A stretch of DNA of 64,000 bases from Candidatus Gastranaerophilales bacterium (GTDB lineage: Bacteria > Cyanobacteriota > Vampirovibrionia > Gastranaerophilales > Gastranaerophilaceae). The notes beneath the pieces are model-generated. The model was not told the origin of the DNA and did not search any database. It saw only the letters and a program-made list of their open reading frames with translations. The translations under genes and the position numbers were made by a program. The stretch lies in NCBI GenBank assembly GCA_947630045.1, contig CANRGC010000003.1:1-64000 (forward strand), in the 5' to 3' direction. Positions 54,024-63,015 of the stretch are shown one piece after another. Each line of letters starts with the position of its first letter. Positions within the stretch are counted from its first letter, which is position 1.

Positions 54024-54960
54024 TTTCTTTAAAAAAGATAAAGAAGCAACTTCTGAAACCAAACAACAGGGCGCTTTTTTTGATTTTAAAGATAAACTTG
54101 CAAAAACATCCGATGCCCTTGTTAAAAATATTTTAAATATTGTTTCCGGAAAAGAAACAATTGATGAATTTGTTCTTGAAGACGTTGAAGACGCCCTTAT
54201 AAAGGCTGATTTGGGTGTTGATTTAGCTTCCTTTATTGTTGAGGATATGAAAAACAAAAAAATCAAAACAAGCGAAGTTAAAGATTTTTTAAAAGAACAC
54301 TTCAGAGAAATTTTAAACAATGCCGGCTCTTACGAGTTGAAATTTGTCGATGAGGCGCTGAACATATACTTTATAGTCGGTGTTAACGGTGTCGGAAAAA
54401 CAACCTGTATCGGAAAACTTGCGCAAAAAATGAAAAATGAAGGTAAAAAAGTTTTGTTAGCGGCAGGGGATACTTTTAGGGCAGCCGCCGAGGAACAGCT
54501 TGATGTTTGGGCAAAAAGAGCCGGTGTTGATATTTTAAGAGAAGACGGCATTGAAACAGCCGCCGTTGTTTATAAAGCGATTGAAAAAGCTCAAAATGAA
54601 GGCTATAACACTCTTATTATTGATACGGCAGGCAGGCTGCAAAACAAATTTAATCTTATTGAAGAATTAAAAAAAGTGAAAAATATTATAAATAAAAAGG
54701 CTTCAGGCGCAAATATAGAAAGCATTTTGGTCTTGGACGCAAACTTGGGTCAAAACGGACTTTCTCAGGCAAAAGTTTTTTTAGAGGCGGTAGATTTAAC
54801 AGGTGCGTTTTTAACCAAACTTGACGGGTCATCAAAGGGCGGAATTGTTCTTGCAATTGCCAAAGAATATAAAATTCCCGTTAAACTTGTCGGGGTTGGT
54901 GAAAAAATCTCCGATATTAAAGATTTTGACAAAGAAGAATTTATCGAGGCTTTATTTTAA
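54016..54960 (+). CDS. ftsY: Signal recognition particle receptor FtsY
   Basis: A 314-residue SRP GTPase that docks ribosome-nascent chains at the membrane. The N domain is about residues 15-105. The G domain has the P-loop GVNGVGKTTCIGKLA, DTFRAAAEEQL, DTAGRLQNK, TKLDGSSKGG and GVGEKISDIKDF. The N-terminal A domain is very short (FNFFKKDKE). The ATG at 54016 is chosen over 54010 because GGTGG lies 7 bases upstream. Confidence 0.96.
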   Translation: MFNFFKKDKEATSETKQQGAFFDFKDKLAKTSDALVKNILNIVSGKETIDEFVLEDVEDALIKADLGVDLASFIVEDMKNKKIKTSEVKDFLKEHFREILNNAGSYELKFVDEALNIYFIVGVNGVGKTTCIGKLAQKMKNEGKKVLLAAGDTFRAAAEEQLDVWAKRAGVDILREDGIETAAVVYKAIEKAQNEGYNTLIIDTAGRLQNKFNLIEELKKVKNIINKKASGANIESILVLDANLGQNGLSQAKVFLEAVDLTGAFLTKLDGSSKGGIVLAIAKEYKIPVKLVGVGEKISDIKDFDKEEFIEALF

Positions 54961-55058
54961 AATAAAATTTCCCTTAAAACCCTTTATTTGCAATGATTTT
55001 CATACATTATAAAATGCCCGTTTTTTAATAGTCTAAAATGGCTTTATAGGAGGTTATT

Positions 55059-56348
55059 ATGTATAAAATTATTGCGGATGACAAAACGATAAGTGCCAAA
55101 AATGTATCTGAATGGCTTATTGAGTATAAAAATTCAATCTTGCCGACAAGACAGATGTTGGGCAATTATTACGACGGAAAAAATCAAATAATTAAACAAA
55201 ACGCTGTCGAAGGCAGACCGAATTATTCAATAAATGTTAATATGGCAAAATATATAACCGATGTTGCAACGGGATATACCTTTGGAAAACCGGCTTCTTA
55301 CAGCATTTTACATCAAAACTTGAAAAATATTTTAAACACCGTTTTGGATATAAACAAACACAACTATACGGACGAACTTGATTATCACCTCGGCGGCGAT
55401 ATGGCAACGTATGGCATAGCATACCAACTTGTTTATGCGGATAAATCTGAAAATTGCCCGATAAAATTCAAAAGGTTAATGCCGGAGAGAACTTTTATGG
55501 TTTCGGATAATTCAATTGAAGAAAACATATTCTGCGCAGTATATTTCCACGATTACATCGAAAATAAAAATCATAAAACAAGGGTTTACGTTTGGGATGA
55601 ATGCAATGTTTATATTTTTGACGGGTATTCAAATTCTTTTGTATTAACATCTAAAAAAGCTCACTATATGGGGCAAATTCCCGTTTTACAGTCTTTAAAT
55701 AATGATGACGCTTACGGCGATTTTCAAATGGTAGTAGACCTTTTAGACTCTCTCAACTTAATGATTTCAAACAATACGGACGACCTTCAATCAATATCTA
55801 ACGCTATTTTGGCGGTAACCGGCGGAAAGCTTGGCGAAGAAGAAATTAAACAAATTAATCAATATAAAGTTGCAAATTTGCCAATGGGGGCAAATATGCA
55901 GTGGATAATCAAAAATTCAAATATAGACGGAGTTTTGGGGCAAATTAAACATCTTCTTGATTTTATTTTTCAAATTTCAATGGTGCCTGATTTGTCTGAT
56001 GACGCTTTTGCAGGAAACCTTTCCGGCGTTGCAATGCAGTTTAAAATGTGGGGCATTGACCAGCTTTGGTCTTCTAAAATAAGAAAATATAAAACCTGCC
56101 TTTACAAGCGCTTGAGAATGGTTTTAAGGGTTCTTGGAATTGATGAAAGGTATGCAAACGAATTTCAAATTAATTTTTATCGGAATTTGCCTGAAAATAT
56201 GGCGCAAGATTATGAAATTGCAAGGAATTTGTCAGGTGTTCTTTCGCTTAAAACTATTTTGAAAAATCTTTCCATTGTGGAAGACGCAGAGGCGGAATAT
56301 AAAGCTATTCAGGAAGAAACCGAACAAAAACCGAAACAAATATCTTAA
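55059..56348 (+). CDS. Phage portal protein, SPP1 gp6-like (orphan)
   Basis: A 429-residue protein resembling SPP1-type phage portals, the dodecameric channel through which DNA enters the capsid. Portal-like features include YYDGKNQIIK, a PNYSINVNMAKYITDVATGY stem segment, FGKPASYS, and the late region DDAFAGNLSGVAMQFKMWG, typical of Siphoviridae portals. It is full length with a strong AGGAGGT ribosome site and host-like AT-rich codons. No terminase, capsid, tail, integrase or other phage gene lies within several kilobases on either side; neighbours are ftsY and a small exported protein. A GAGAGGAG ribosome-site-like sequence directly follows the stop but leads to no gene. Confidence 0.8.
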   Translation: MYKIIADDKTISAKNVSEWLIEYKNSILPTRQMLGNYYDGKNQIIKQNAVEGRPNYSINVNMAKYITDVATGYTFGKPASYSILHQNLKNILNTVLDINKHNYTDELDYHLGGDMATYGIAYQLVYADKSENCPIKFKRLMPERTFMVSDNSIEENIFCAVYFHDYIENKNHKTRVYVWDECNVYIFDGYSNSFVLTSKKAHYMGQIPVLQSLNNDDAYGDFQMVVDLLDSLNLMISNNTDDLQSISNAILAVTGGKLGEEEIKQINQYKVANLPMGANMQWIIKNSNIDGVLGQIKHLLDFIFQISMVPDLSDDAFAGNLSGVAMQFKMWGIDQLWSSKIRKYKTCLYKRLRMVLRVLGIDERYANEFQINFYRNLPENMAQDYEIARNLSGVLSLKTILKNLSIVEDAEAEYKAIQEETEQKPKQIS

Positions 56349-56393
56349 GAGAGGAGTGGTGGCTTCACTTCACATGCACCCTTTTTTTAAACA

Positions 56394-56425
56394 GCGCTTT
56401 TAAATTATTAAAAGCGCCTTTTTTT
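56394..56425 (+). terminator. Terminator after the portal gene
   Basis: Stem GCGCTTTT / AAAAGCGC with an 8-base loop, then a C and seven T. Confidence 0.82.
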
Positions 56426-56440
56426 ATTTGTTATAAAAAT

Positions 56441-56737
56441 TTAAAACGGAATTGTGTCATCGAGCATAAATTTAAACATTTGATATTCATCGTCCGCTTT
56501 TTTGTCTTCATCCGCTTCGTATCTGGCTTTTTCTTTTGCCATTCTTTCTTTTTCACCCGGCATTTCGCTCTTGATTTCAATAAGCTTATTGCGTTCAGCT
56601 TTTTCTTTACCGAAATTTATTTTAAAGCCGTCAATCAAGCCGTAATCGTCTTCCGGTTTATACATGCCAAAATTCATCCCAAAACAGGAAGGCGCCATAA
56701 ACAACATTATTGAAATTAAAGCCGACAATTTTCTCAT
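56441..56737 (-). CDS. Small exported protein of unknown function
   Basis: A 98-residue protein with a signal peptide (RKLSALISIMLFMAPSCFG). The mature part is charged, rich in Lys, Glu, Asp and Met, and probably helical (KSEMPGEKERMAKEKARYE). A TATAAT box (56744-56749) ends 6 bases before the ATG. A cysteine near the cleavage site (PSCFG) does not form a standard lipobox. Function unknown. Confidence 0.6.
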   Translation of the reverse strand: MRKLSALISIMLFMAPSCFGMNFGMYKPEDDYGLIDGFKINFGKEKAERNKLIEIKSEMPGEKERMAKEKARYEADEDKKADDEYQMFKFMLDDTIPF

Positions 56738-56743
56738 AATAAA

Positions 56744-56749
56744 ATTATA
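56744..56749 (-). promoter_or_regulatory. -10 box abutting the start of the small exported protein
   Basis: Minus-strand TATAAT, 6 bases before the ATG at 56737, with no room for a ribosome site. Confidence 0.55.
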
Positions 56750-56763
56750 CCCTTTTTATTAAT

Positions 56764-56793
56764 AAAAACCGCCCGAATATGAGCGGTTTTTAT
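56764..56793 (-). terminator. Terminator of tpsB
   Basis: Stem AAAAACCGC / GCGGTTTTT with T tails, immediately downstream of the minus-strand transporter gene. Confidence 0.8.
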
Positions 56794-56810
56794 TTTATTT
56801 ATTAACTAAA

Positions 56811-58613
56811 CTATAAAATGTTTGAAGTTACGATGAAGTGAACTCTCAAGTTTGAAGAATTTTCAGGTTTGTGTCCGATAGGAACGCCGATATAGACGTT
56901 AGCTGATAAATATCTCGTTAACTTAAGAATTGCGCCGCCGCCGACTGACATTAAATAATCAGGGCCTTCTGAACCGTGTTCATGCATATTTCCGAACCAA
57001 CCAACATCATAGAAACCTGCAAGTCTTATGCTGTCATCAACAAATTTAAGTTTTTCAGGTAACATCATTCTCAGGAAAGGAACGGGGAATCTGACTTCGG
57101 CAGAAGCAGTTGCGCCGTAATCTTTGATGAAGAAGCTTTCTTCATAGCCTCTGACAGATGACATACCGCCAAAGCTCATTCTTTCCGAAGGTAACAGTGC
57201 TCTTGAAGCCCACTGACCTCTTGCTTGAATGATACCTGTTGACCTTAACGGTAAAACCTGAATTCTTGCAACATCGGCGTTAACGCTTACGCCTTTGTTT
57301 GAAGGAATGCTGTGTTTGTTAACTCCGGGGGGAACGTCCATACCGAAGTTCATAAGGTCTGTTGCGCCAAACACGTCAAGTCCGACTGAAGTGCCGACAT
57401 TTGCGAACCATTTACCGTAAAAGTCGTCTTTAATGTTAGATAAGTTAATTTTTAAATTACGGCTTCTGTAATTATATAAATCAATTCCGTCAAGCCATGT
57501 TGTGTTTGTGTTTCTTAAATCAAAACCGATATCGCCGTATAATTTATAGTTGTCTGTTTTGATTAATCTTCTTGATAAACTGAAGAACAAGTTGTGAGAT
57601 TTTGATTCAATATCCAAATCTTCCAAGCTGCCGACAACTGAAGCGCCGGAGTATGAATAGCCGACATTCAATTTTGTTTCTTTGGTTGCCGTCAAAGGCA
57701 CGCTATACATAACACCTTGACCTATTGAATGTCTTGCAAGAGTTGTTGTTGAATATAACTGATCGCCAAAACCCGTTAAATTATATAAGCCCGCAAAGAA
57801 GATTGCTCTGTTAAGACCTGTTGTTGAGGTACCCATATCGTCCCATCTGAAATCAAAGTCGAGAGGAAATCTGTCTTTTACGGTTAATTCCAAATCTGTA
57901 AGTTCGGCGGATTCTTCGTTGTCTTCAAGTGAAATAGCGCCTGTCATATACCCTGAAGCGTTCATTTCTTTTAAAGATTCTCTGATGTCGTTAACATTTA
58001 AGAGTGCTCCGGGCTCAATATATTTATCTTTCAAATATTGGTTGTTTAAATATGAAGTTCTGTTCCATTTGTTTCCTGTAATATCAACGTTTCCGTATCT
58101 GCCTTCCATAATGTTAATTACGATGTTACCGTCTTGAACTTTTTGGGGGGCAAGATATGCGATTGAAGAAATATAGCCGTGTTTTTGATAAAACTCGGTT
58201 ACCATATTGGTAATTCCGACCAAATCTCCAACGTTAACTCTGGTTCCAACCTTGTCACAGATAAGATTCATTAATTCTTCTTCGGTAAATGCGGTGTAAC
58301 CCTTAAATGTTATTGAATTAAGAATAAAGCTTGCTTCTTTGTTAGGGAGCTGGTCAACCTGACTTTGAAGCTCTTTATTCATTTTAATTTCGCCTGATTC
58401 TTTGTGTTTATCTCTTCTTTCTTCACTTGCTTTAAATTCGTATTCCTTAAATTGCATTAAGTTCGAACTGTCAATAACGCCTGAATCAAAATTACCAATG
58501 TTTGACCCCATTGACGTTGCCGCAGCGTCAGCAAAAACAGGATTTTGAGTGAAAGTTAAAGCCAGACAAAAAGCTGTAATCGGTAAAACTGATTTAAAGA
58601 TATTGTTTCTCAC
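56811..58613 (-). CDS. Two-partner secretion outer-membrane transporter (TpsB, FhaC/ShlB type)
   Basis: A 600-residue Omp85-superfamily pore that exports its TpsA partner across the outer membrane. A signal peptide ends near FTQNPVFA. A linker leads to POTRA-like domains (about 95-245) with FILNSITFKGYTAFTEEEL and GYISSIAYLAPQKVQDG. A 16-strand barrel follows, with the lid-lock motif VRGYEES around residue 475 and a C-terminal strand ending in IL. Start is GTG with AAGGA 9 bases upstream. It is divergent from tpsA, whereas many TPS pairs are co-directional. Confidence 0.92.
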   Translation of the reverse strand: MRNNIFKSVLPITAFCLALTFTQNPVFADAAATSMGSNIGNFDSGVIDSSNLMQFKEYEFKASEERRDKHKESGEIKMNKELQSQVDQLPNKEASFILNSITFKGYTAFTEEELMNLICDKVGTRVNVGDLVGITNMVTEFYQKHGYISSIAYLAPQKVQDGNIVINIMEGRYGNVDITGNKWNRTSYLNNQYLKDKYIEPGALLNVNDIRESLKEMNASGYMTGAISLEDNEESAELTDLELTVKDRFPLDFDFRWDDMGTSTTGLNRAIFFAGLYNLTGFGDQLYSTTTLARHSIGQGVMYSVPLTATKETKLNVGYSYSGASVVGSLEDLDIESKSHNLFFSLSRRLIKTDNYKLYGDIGFDLRNTNTTWLDGIDLYNYRSRNLKINLSNIKDDFYGKWFANVGTSVGLDVFGATDLMNFGMDVPPGVNKHSIPSNKGVSVNADVARIQVLPLRSTGIIQARGQWASRALLPSERMSFGGMSSVRGYEESFFIKDYGATASAEVRFPVPFLRMMLPEKLKFVDDSIRLAGFYDVGWFGNMHEHGSEGPDYLMSVGGGAILKLTRYLSANVYIGVPIGHKPENSSNLRVHFIVTSNIL

Positions 58614-59039
58614 TTTTTAATTCCTTCTAATATTTTCTTACTTTTTACGGAATATTTTTGTTCTTATTTGTACATACTTACAAATATAATATATGGCAAT
58701 ATATATTAATTCAATAAGTTAAATAAATGATATTTAAGCCAAATAACTACAAAATCATATTCGGTAAACTTTTTTTTGCAACTACATGGGGGCAAAAAAC
58801 ACCTAAATTTAAAAATTTGCTATTGAAAAAAATTTTTGGAATATAATTGTAACAGTCATATATTCTAACAGACTGATAAAATATGTAAATTATAAGTTTT
58901 GTAACAATTAATTAACTTATCTACACAAAAAAAGAAAATTACTAAATTTTTGAGTTTTATTTACGTTAGTATAATTAGTTGGTTTACATGTTTAGGTAGT
59001 ATTATAAAAAATAAAACAATTACTTTAGAAAGGACAAAT
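58614..59039. promoter_or_regulatory. Divergent control region of tpsB and tpsA
   Basis: A 426-base very AT-rich stretch without a credible gene. Two consensus -10 boxes point toward tpsA: TATAAT at 58842-58847 and TATAAT at 58970-58975, neither with a good -35 at 17 bases. An inverted repeat CAGTC/GACTG flanks 58854-58876. The rest is runs of A and T. A ribosome site GAAAGGA precedes the tpsA start. The promoter for tpsB is not clear. Confidence 0.45.
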
Positions 59040-62000
59040 ATGAAAAGACACTCCAGAAAAGGGATTAACACCAAAAAAATAGGTTCTTTTTTGGCGCTTT
59101 TAAGTTTTACGGCATATATGCCGGTTAGTTGCACAGCTGCATTCGCTGACATTGCTGCAGACACATTACCTGATTTAAGAGGCAAAGTAAACGGTGATGT
59201 TAGAACTGATGCCAACCAACACAGAATGGATGTTACTGTTCAAGGCGGAAAAGGCACGGTTGGTCAATTCGATTGGAATTCATTTAACGTTGGTAAAGAC
59301 GCACATGTAAACTTTGAATTTTCGGCAAATAACCAAACTGCATTAAACAGAGTTTTAGGCGGAAGGATGTCTGAAATTTATGGTAAATTAACCGAAAGTT
59401 CAGCTAACGGTTGTGCGGCATGCGTCAACACAAGTAAAGTTATATTAATTAACCCCGCAGGTATCATGTTCGGAAACGGTTCATCAGTTAACTTGAACTC
59501 ATTTACCGCTTCAACATATGATATTAAAGGCGTAAAAGATATTAAAGATTTATCAACTGACGCTCTCAACAAATATGCAGGTACAGGCGGCACAACAGGC
59601 GACTTGTTCAATCTTGCAGGATATAACAAGAGCGTTGAATTCGTTCCGAACGATAACTTCGTTGACGGTAACGGTCAAATTATTGCTAACCCCGATGAAA
59701 ATTCAAGACTTGCTTCAATTGTCGCTGACGGTGCAAAAATTGATGCTAATAAAACAATCGCTTTTGTCGGAAACAAAATTGATATCAAGGGCAATTCAAA
59801 ATTAACAACAACATATTCAAGCACACCGAACGCTTCAAATGCAACTCAAACAAGATCAAATGTTAAATTAGTTACAGGCGACGGTGTAAACTTCTATTAC
59901 ACATCAGCAGGCAATATTGATAACACAAAATCAAAATATGCTACTTCTCAACCTCAAGGCGGACATAAAGCAACAAAAGAAAATTATGGAATCAGTATTG
60001 ATAACAGTGAAATCAGAACAGGTAACTTCCTTGCAAGAAACGATGTAGAAGCAACAAACAGTGAAGTTAAAGTTTCTAATTCAAAAATCTATTCTAAAAA
60101 ATTACTCGGAACAAAGACGGGTGGTTATACCGCAGAACAAACAGGTACAAACGGCAGCTTATCAATATACAGTAACGGAACGGTTGATATCTCAAATTCA
60201 GATATTCAAACAACAAACGATTCGACGAAAGATAATAAAGTTACCACCGGAAATATGGGCTATGGCAACATGGCTATTCAAGGCAAAAAAGGTGTTAACA
60301 TTAAAAATTCTCAGTTGAGAACCGCAAATTCATCTTTAAATAAACAGGGAGATATCAATGCCGGCAACATCACAATCGCAAGCCAAGGCAATATTAACTT
60401 GACAAAAGACGCTCCGACAGACAGCCCTTATTATAATAATACAGGCATTGTTTCAGCCGGTGACTTGACTATCCAAGCCGGCGGAGATATTAAAGTTGAC
60501 GGTTATGACAAACTTCAGGCTCAAGGTGTTGCAATCAACGGTTCTAAAACGGATTACTTAAGCAGAACCGCAAATATCACAGGCAGAAATGTTACTTTGA
60601 ACAAAACAACCGTTGCCGCAAACGATATTAATATTAATGCGGATACAGACCTTAAAACTAAAAATGCAAATCTTGTAGCACCGAACAACTTAAAACTCCG
60701 TGCTGCAAACACAACACTTGACGCTTCGTTGTTACACTACAAAGATTTGTCATTATATGATGAAAAATCAGATAAATTAAGCAATTTAACCGTTAAAAAT
60801 GATACAACTTTCTATGATGTTGATAACAGTTCATTAACTTTAAAAACAAACGGTAACATTGTTCTTGATAATGAAAAATTACAAAGAAAAGCATATGGAA
60901 GTAACACCAAAACAAACCAAGATTCAATTAATGTTGAATCAACCAAGGGTCATGTTACAATTCAAAACAAATCAGATATTCAAGCTGAAAAAGGCATTAA
61001 AATTACAGCCGGTAAAGAAAAATCGGATTCAATTTATATTAATGACAATTCAAAACTCACGGCTAAAAATGGCGGTGTTGATATAGATGCCGCAAACTCC
61101 GTTCAAATTTCAGATGCTACAATCACATCTAACAATGGTGATACCAATATTAAAGCTGAAAAAGGCAAAGTTACCGCTAAAAATTCTAATGTTGTTGCAA
61201 AAAATGGTAATTTGAATATTGAACAAGCAATCAGTATGGACATAAACGAAGACTTTAACGGTTCAACTCTTGCAACTTCAAAGAAATTGACATTGAATGC
61301 TGCATCAGGAATCAAAGGTAAAGACTTTGTTGAAAGCGAAGGCAAAATTGACGGTATCGACAAAAAGTTAATTAAACAAAAAAGCGATACTTCAAACACA
61401 ACGCTTATTTATGATGGCGCTAATTTGACAACAAAAACAACAATCGACCTTACCAATATGGGAAATATCACAAATGTTGCATTTGACGCAGGTAACAGCA
61501 TTAATGTTCAAGGCAAATCTGATATGAAACTTAAAAATGTTTCATCTAAAGCAGGCACCAGCGCAAAATTTGCAGCAGCCGGCAAATTAACAACCAATGG
61601 ATTTGATATTCTTGGCGGCAACAGAACAACTTTAGAAGGTAAGAGCGTTAAAACAGACGGCGAAAGCACAATTAATGCTCACAGCCATAAACTTGCCGTT
61701 AACTCAACAGGCGAAGTTAATATCGGTGTAACAGGCGTTGATAACAAAAACGCAGGTCTTGAAATTAACGCAGATGTTAATACTTCACAAAATCAAAACG
61801 CTCTTACAGGAAGAAAAGTTACAGTTAGAGCTAAAGACGGCAAACTTGCAATTTCAAAAATCAAAGCTGACACTCTTAACTTAACGGCAGATAAAATTCT
61901 TGCTGCAAACACAACAATTGACAGCTCTAAAGATAACGTTGACGGACTTGATAAAGCCGGCGTTAAATATGACTCAAAAGCTTACATTGAAATCAAAACA

Positions 62001-62894
62001 GACGGCGGATTTAACCTTGACGCTACAACCGATTACAATGCAGGCAACAAAGATATGTATACAGGCGGTAACTACGGCACAACGACATCAAGCTCAACAG
62101 CCGCAGTTGGCGACAAATATACTAAAGAAGAAAAAGACGTTAAAACTGATGTAACTAAAAACTCAGAAAAAGTTGACTCTAAGACAACTGAAGGCAAAGT
62201 GCTTTCAAGACACGAAGAAAGCAGAACTCCTTCCGGTGAACCTAAAGTTACAACTTCAAGAGAAGAAAACGTTACTGACGAAAACGGCAATAAGGGTTAC
62301 AGAGACACAACGACAACAACTCAAGAATATGATGTAACCGACAAAGTAACTTACGAAACAACAACGGAAGATACTTACAGAGATACCGAAACAACAAAAA
62401 CTACAACAACAACCACAACAAATACTTACCAAGATTACGAAACAACAAAAGATACAAGAGATAAACAACACGTCGGTACTCTTAACAAAGAAGAAAAAGA
62501 CGCATTCGTCCTTGTATACGGTAAGAATACTCAAGAAAAAACAAAAGAAACAAAACTGGTTGACACTAATGTAAGTAAAACCGTTGATACAAAGACTGTC
62601 GACAAAGGAACAAGAACGGAAACAACAAAAGGTCAAATTACAAAAACAGAAAAACGTAAAGACACTGTTACAACGTCTAAATCAGTATTCTGTGAATATG
62701 AAGACACTCTTACACCTGACATTGGCGAAGATGTTTCAAGCAGAGTTAAAATTCCTCGTCACGCTGAAGGTATAAGCAATGTTGCTCCTGTTCAAAATGA
62801 CCTTGCTGACACATCATCTACAGTTGTTGCGGCAGCTGCAAGACTTCAATTAGATGAAGACTCTGAACAAGATGATGAAGACTTTGAAGAATAA
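59040..62894 (+). CDS. Two-partner secretion exoprotein (TpsA, filamentous-hemagglutinin type)
   Basis: A 1284-residue secreted adhesin-like protein. A long signal peptide is followed by a TPS domain (about 40-290) containing VQGGKGTVGQFDWNSFNVG, LNRVLGG and INPAGIMFGNGSSVNLNSF, the signal recognised by TpsB. A Cys-x2-Cys element (NGCAACVNT) sits just before INPAG. The central 700 residues are irregular beta-helix repeats rich in Asn, Thr, Asp and Lys. The last 250 residues change to Thr/Glu/Lys-rich segments with poly-Thr runs and end acidic. The ATG at 59040 has a GAAAGGA site; a frame back to 58950 is unsupported. Confidence 0.93.
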   Translation: MKRHSRKGINTKKIGSFLALLSFTAYMPVSCTAAFADIAADTLPDLRGKVNGDVRTDANQHRMDVTVQGGKGTVGQFDWNSFNVGKDAHVNFEFSANNQTALNRVLGGRMSEIYGKLTESSANGCAACVNTSKVILINPAGIMFGNGSSVNLNSFTASTYDIKGVKDIKDLSTDALNKYAGTGGTTGDLFNLAGYNKSVEFVPNDNFVDGNGQIIANPDENSRLASIVADGAKIDANKTIAFVGNKIDIKGNSKLTTTYSSTPNASNATQTRSNVKLVTGDGVNFYYTSAGNIDNTKSKYATSQPQGGHKATKENYGISIDNSEIRTGNFLARNDVEATNSEVKVSNSKIYSKKLLGTKTGGYTAEQTGTNGSLSIYSNGTVDISNSDIQTTNDSTKDNKVTTGNMGYGNMAIQGKKGVNIKNSQLRTANSSLNKQGDINAGNITIASQGNINLTKDAPTDSPYYNNTGIVSAGDLTIQAGGDIKVDGYDKLQAQGVAINGSKTDYLSRTANITGRNVTLNKTTVAANDININADTDLKTKNANLVAPNNLKLRAANTTLDASLLHYKDLSLYDEKSDKLSNLTVKNDTTFYDVDNSSLTLKTNGNIVLDNEKLQRKAYGSNTKTNQDSINVESTKGHVTIQNKSDIQAEKGIKITAGKEKSDSIYINDNSKLTAKNGGVDIDAANSVQISDATITSNNGDTNIKAEKGKVTAKNSNVVAKNGNLNIEQAISMDINEDFNGSTLATSKKLTLNAASGIKGKDFVESEGKIDGIDKKLIKQKSDTSNTTLIYDGANLTTKTTIDLTNMGNITNVAFDAGNSINVQGKSDMKLKNVSSKAGTSAKFAAAGKLTTNGFDILGGNRTTLEGKSVKTDGESTINAHSHKLAVNSTGEVNIGVTGVDNKNAGLEINADVNTSQNQNALTGRKVTVRAKDGKLAISKIKADTLNLTADKILAANTTIDSSKDNVDGLDKAGVKYDSKAYIEIKTDGGFNLDATTDYNAGNKDMYTGGNYGTTTSSSTAAVGDKYTKEEKDVKTDVTKNSEKVDSKTTEGKVLSRHEESRTPSGEPKVTTSREENVTDENGNKGYRDTTTTTQEYDVTDKVTYETTTEDTYRDTETTKTTTTTTTNTYQDYETTKDTRDKQHVGTLNKEEKDAFVLVYGKNTQEKTKETKLVDTNVSKTVDTKTVDKGTRTETTKGQITKTEKRKDTVTTSKSVFCEYEDTLTPDIGEDVSSRVKIPRHAEGISNVAPVQNDLADTSSTVVAAAARLQLDEDSEQDDEDFEE

Positions 62895-62916
62895 TCAATA
62901 ATTCTTTGATAGATAT

Positions 62917-62953
62917 AAGAACCCTTTTGAGGCTAACTCAAGAGGGTTCTTTT
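62917..62953 (+). terminator. Terminator of tpsA
   Basis: A 15-base stem (AAGAACCCTTTTGAG with CTCAAGAGGGTTCTT, one wobble) with a 5-base loop and T run. Confidence 0.88.
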
Positions 62954-62976
62954 CTATGTTAAGAATTCTTATTTAT

Positions 62977-63006
62977 TTTACATCCCCGTTTCTTTTGTAT
63001 TAAAAT
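62977..63006 (+). promoter_or_regulatory. Promoter of the TPR gene at the right edge
   Basis: TTTACA (62977-62982), 18-base spacer, TAAAAT (63001-63006), 9 bases before the ATG at 63016. Same layout as the promoter at 34177-34206. Confidence 0.55.
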
Positions 63007-63015
63007 GGTAAATAT

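Noticed and set aside
56356-56403. 15-codon frame after the portal gene
   Set aside because: Too short and its GTG is only 2 bases from the ribosome-like site; treated as a possible remnant, not a gene.
54961-56440. Full prophage around the portal gene
   Set aside because: No integrase, terminase, capsid, tail or attachment-site repeats; flanks are ordinary host genes.
61000-62000. CRISPR-like repetition
   Set aside because: The repetition in tpsA comes from irregular protein repeats in frame; there are no identical 25-40 base units with spacers, here or elsewhere in the window.
62256-62636. 126-codon Cys/Phe-rich minus-strand frame in tpsA
   Set aside because: It is the complement of the Thr-rich repeat region; composition is an artefact of ACA/ACT codons.
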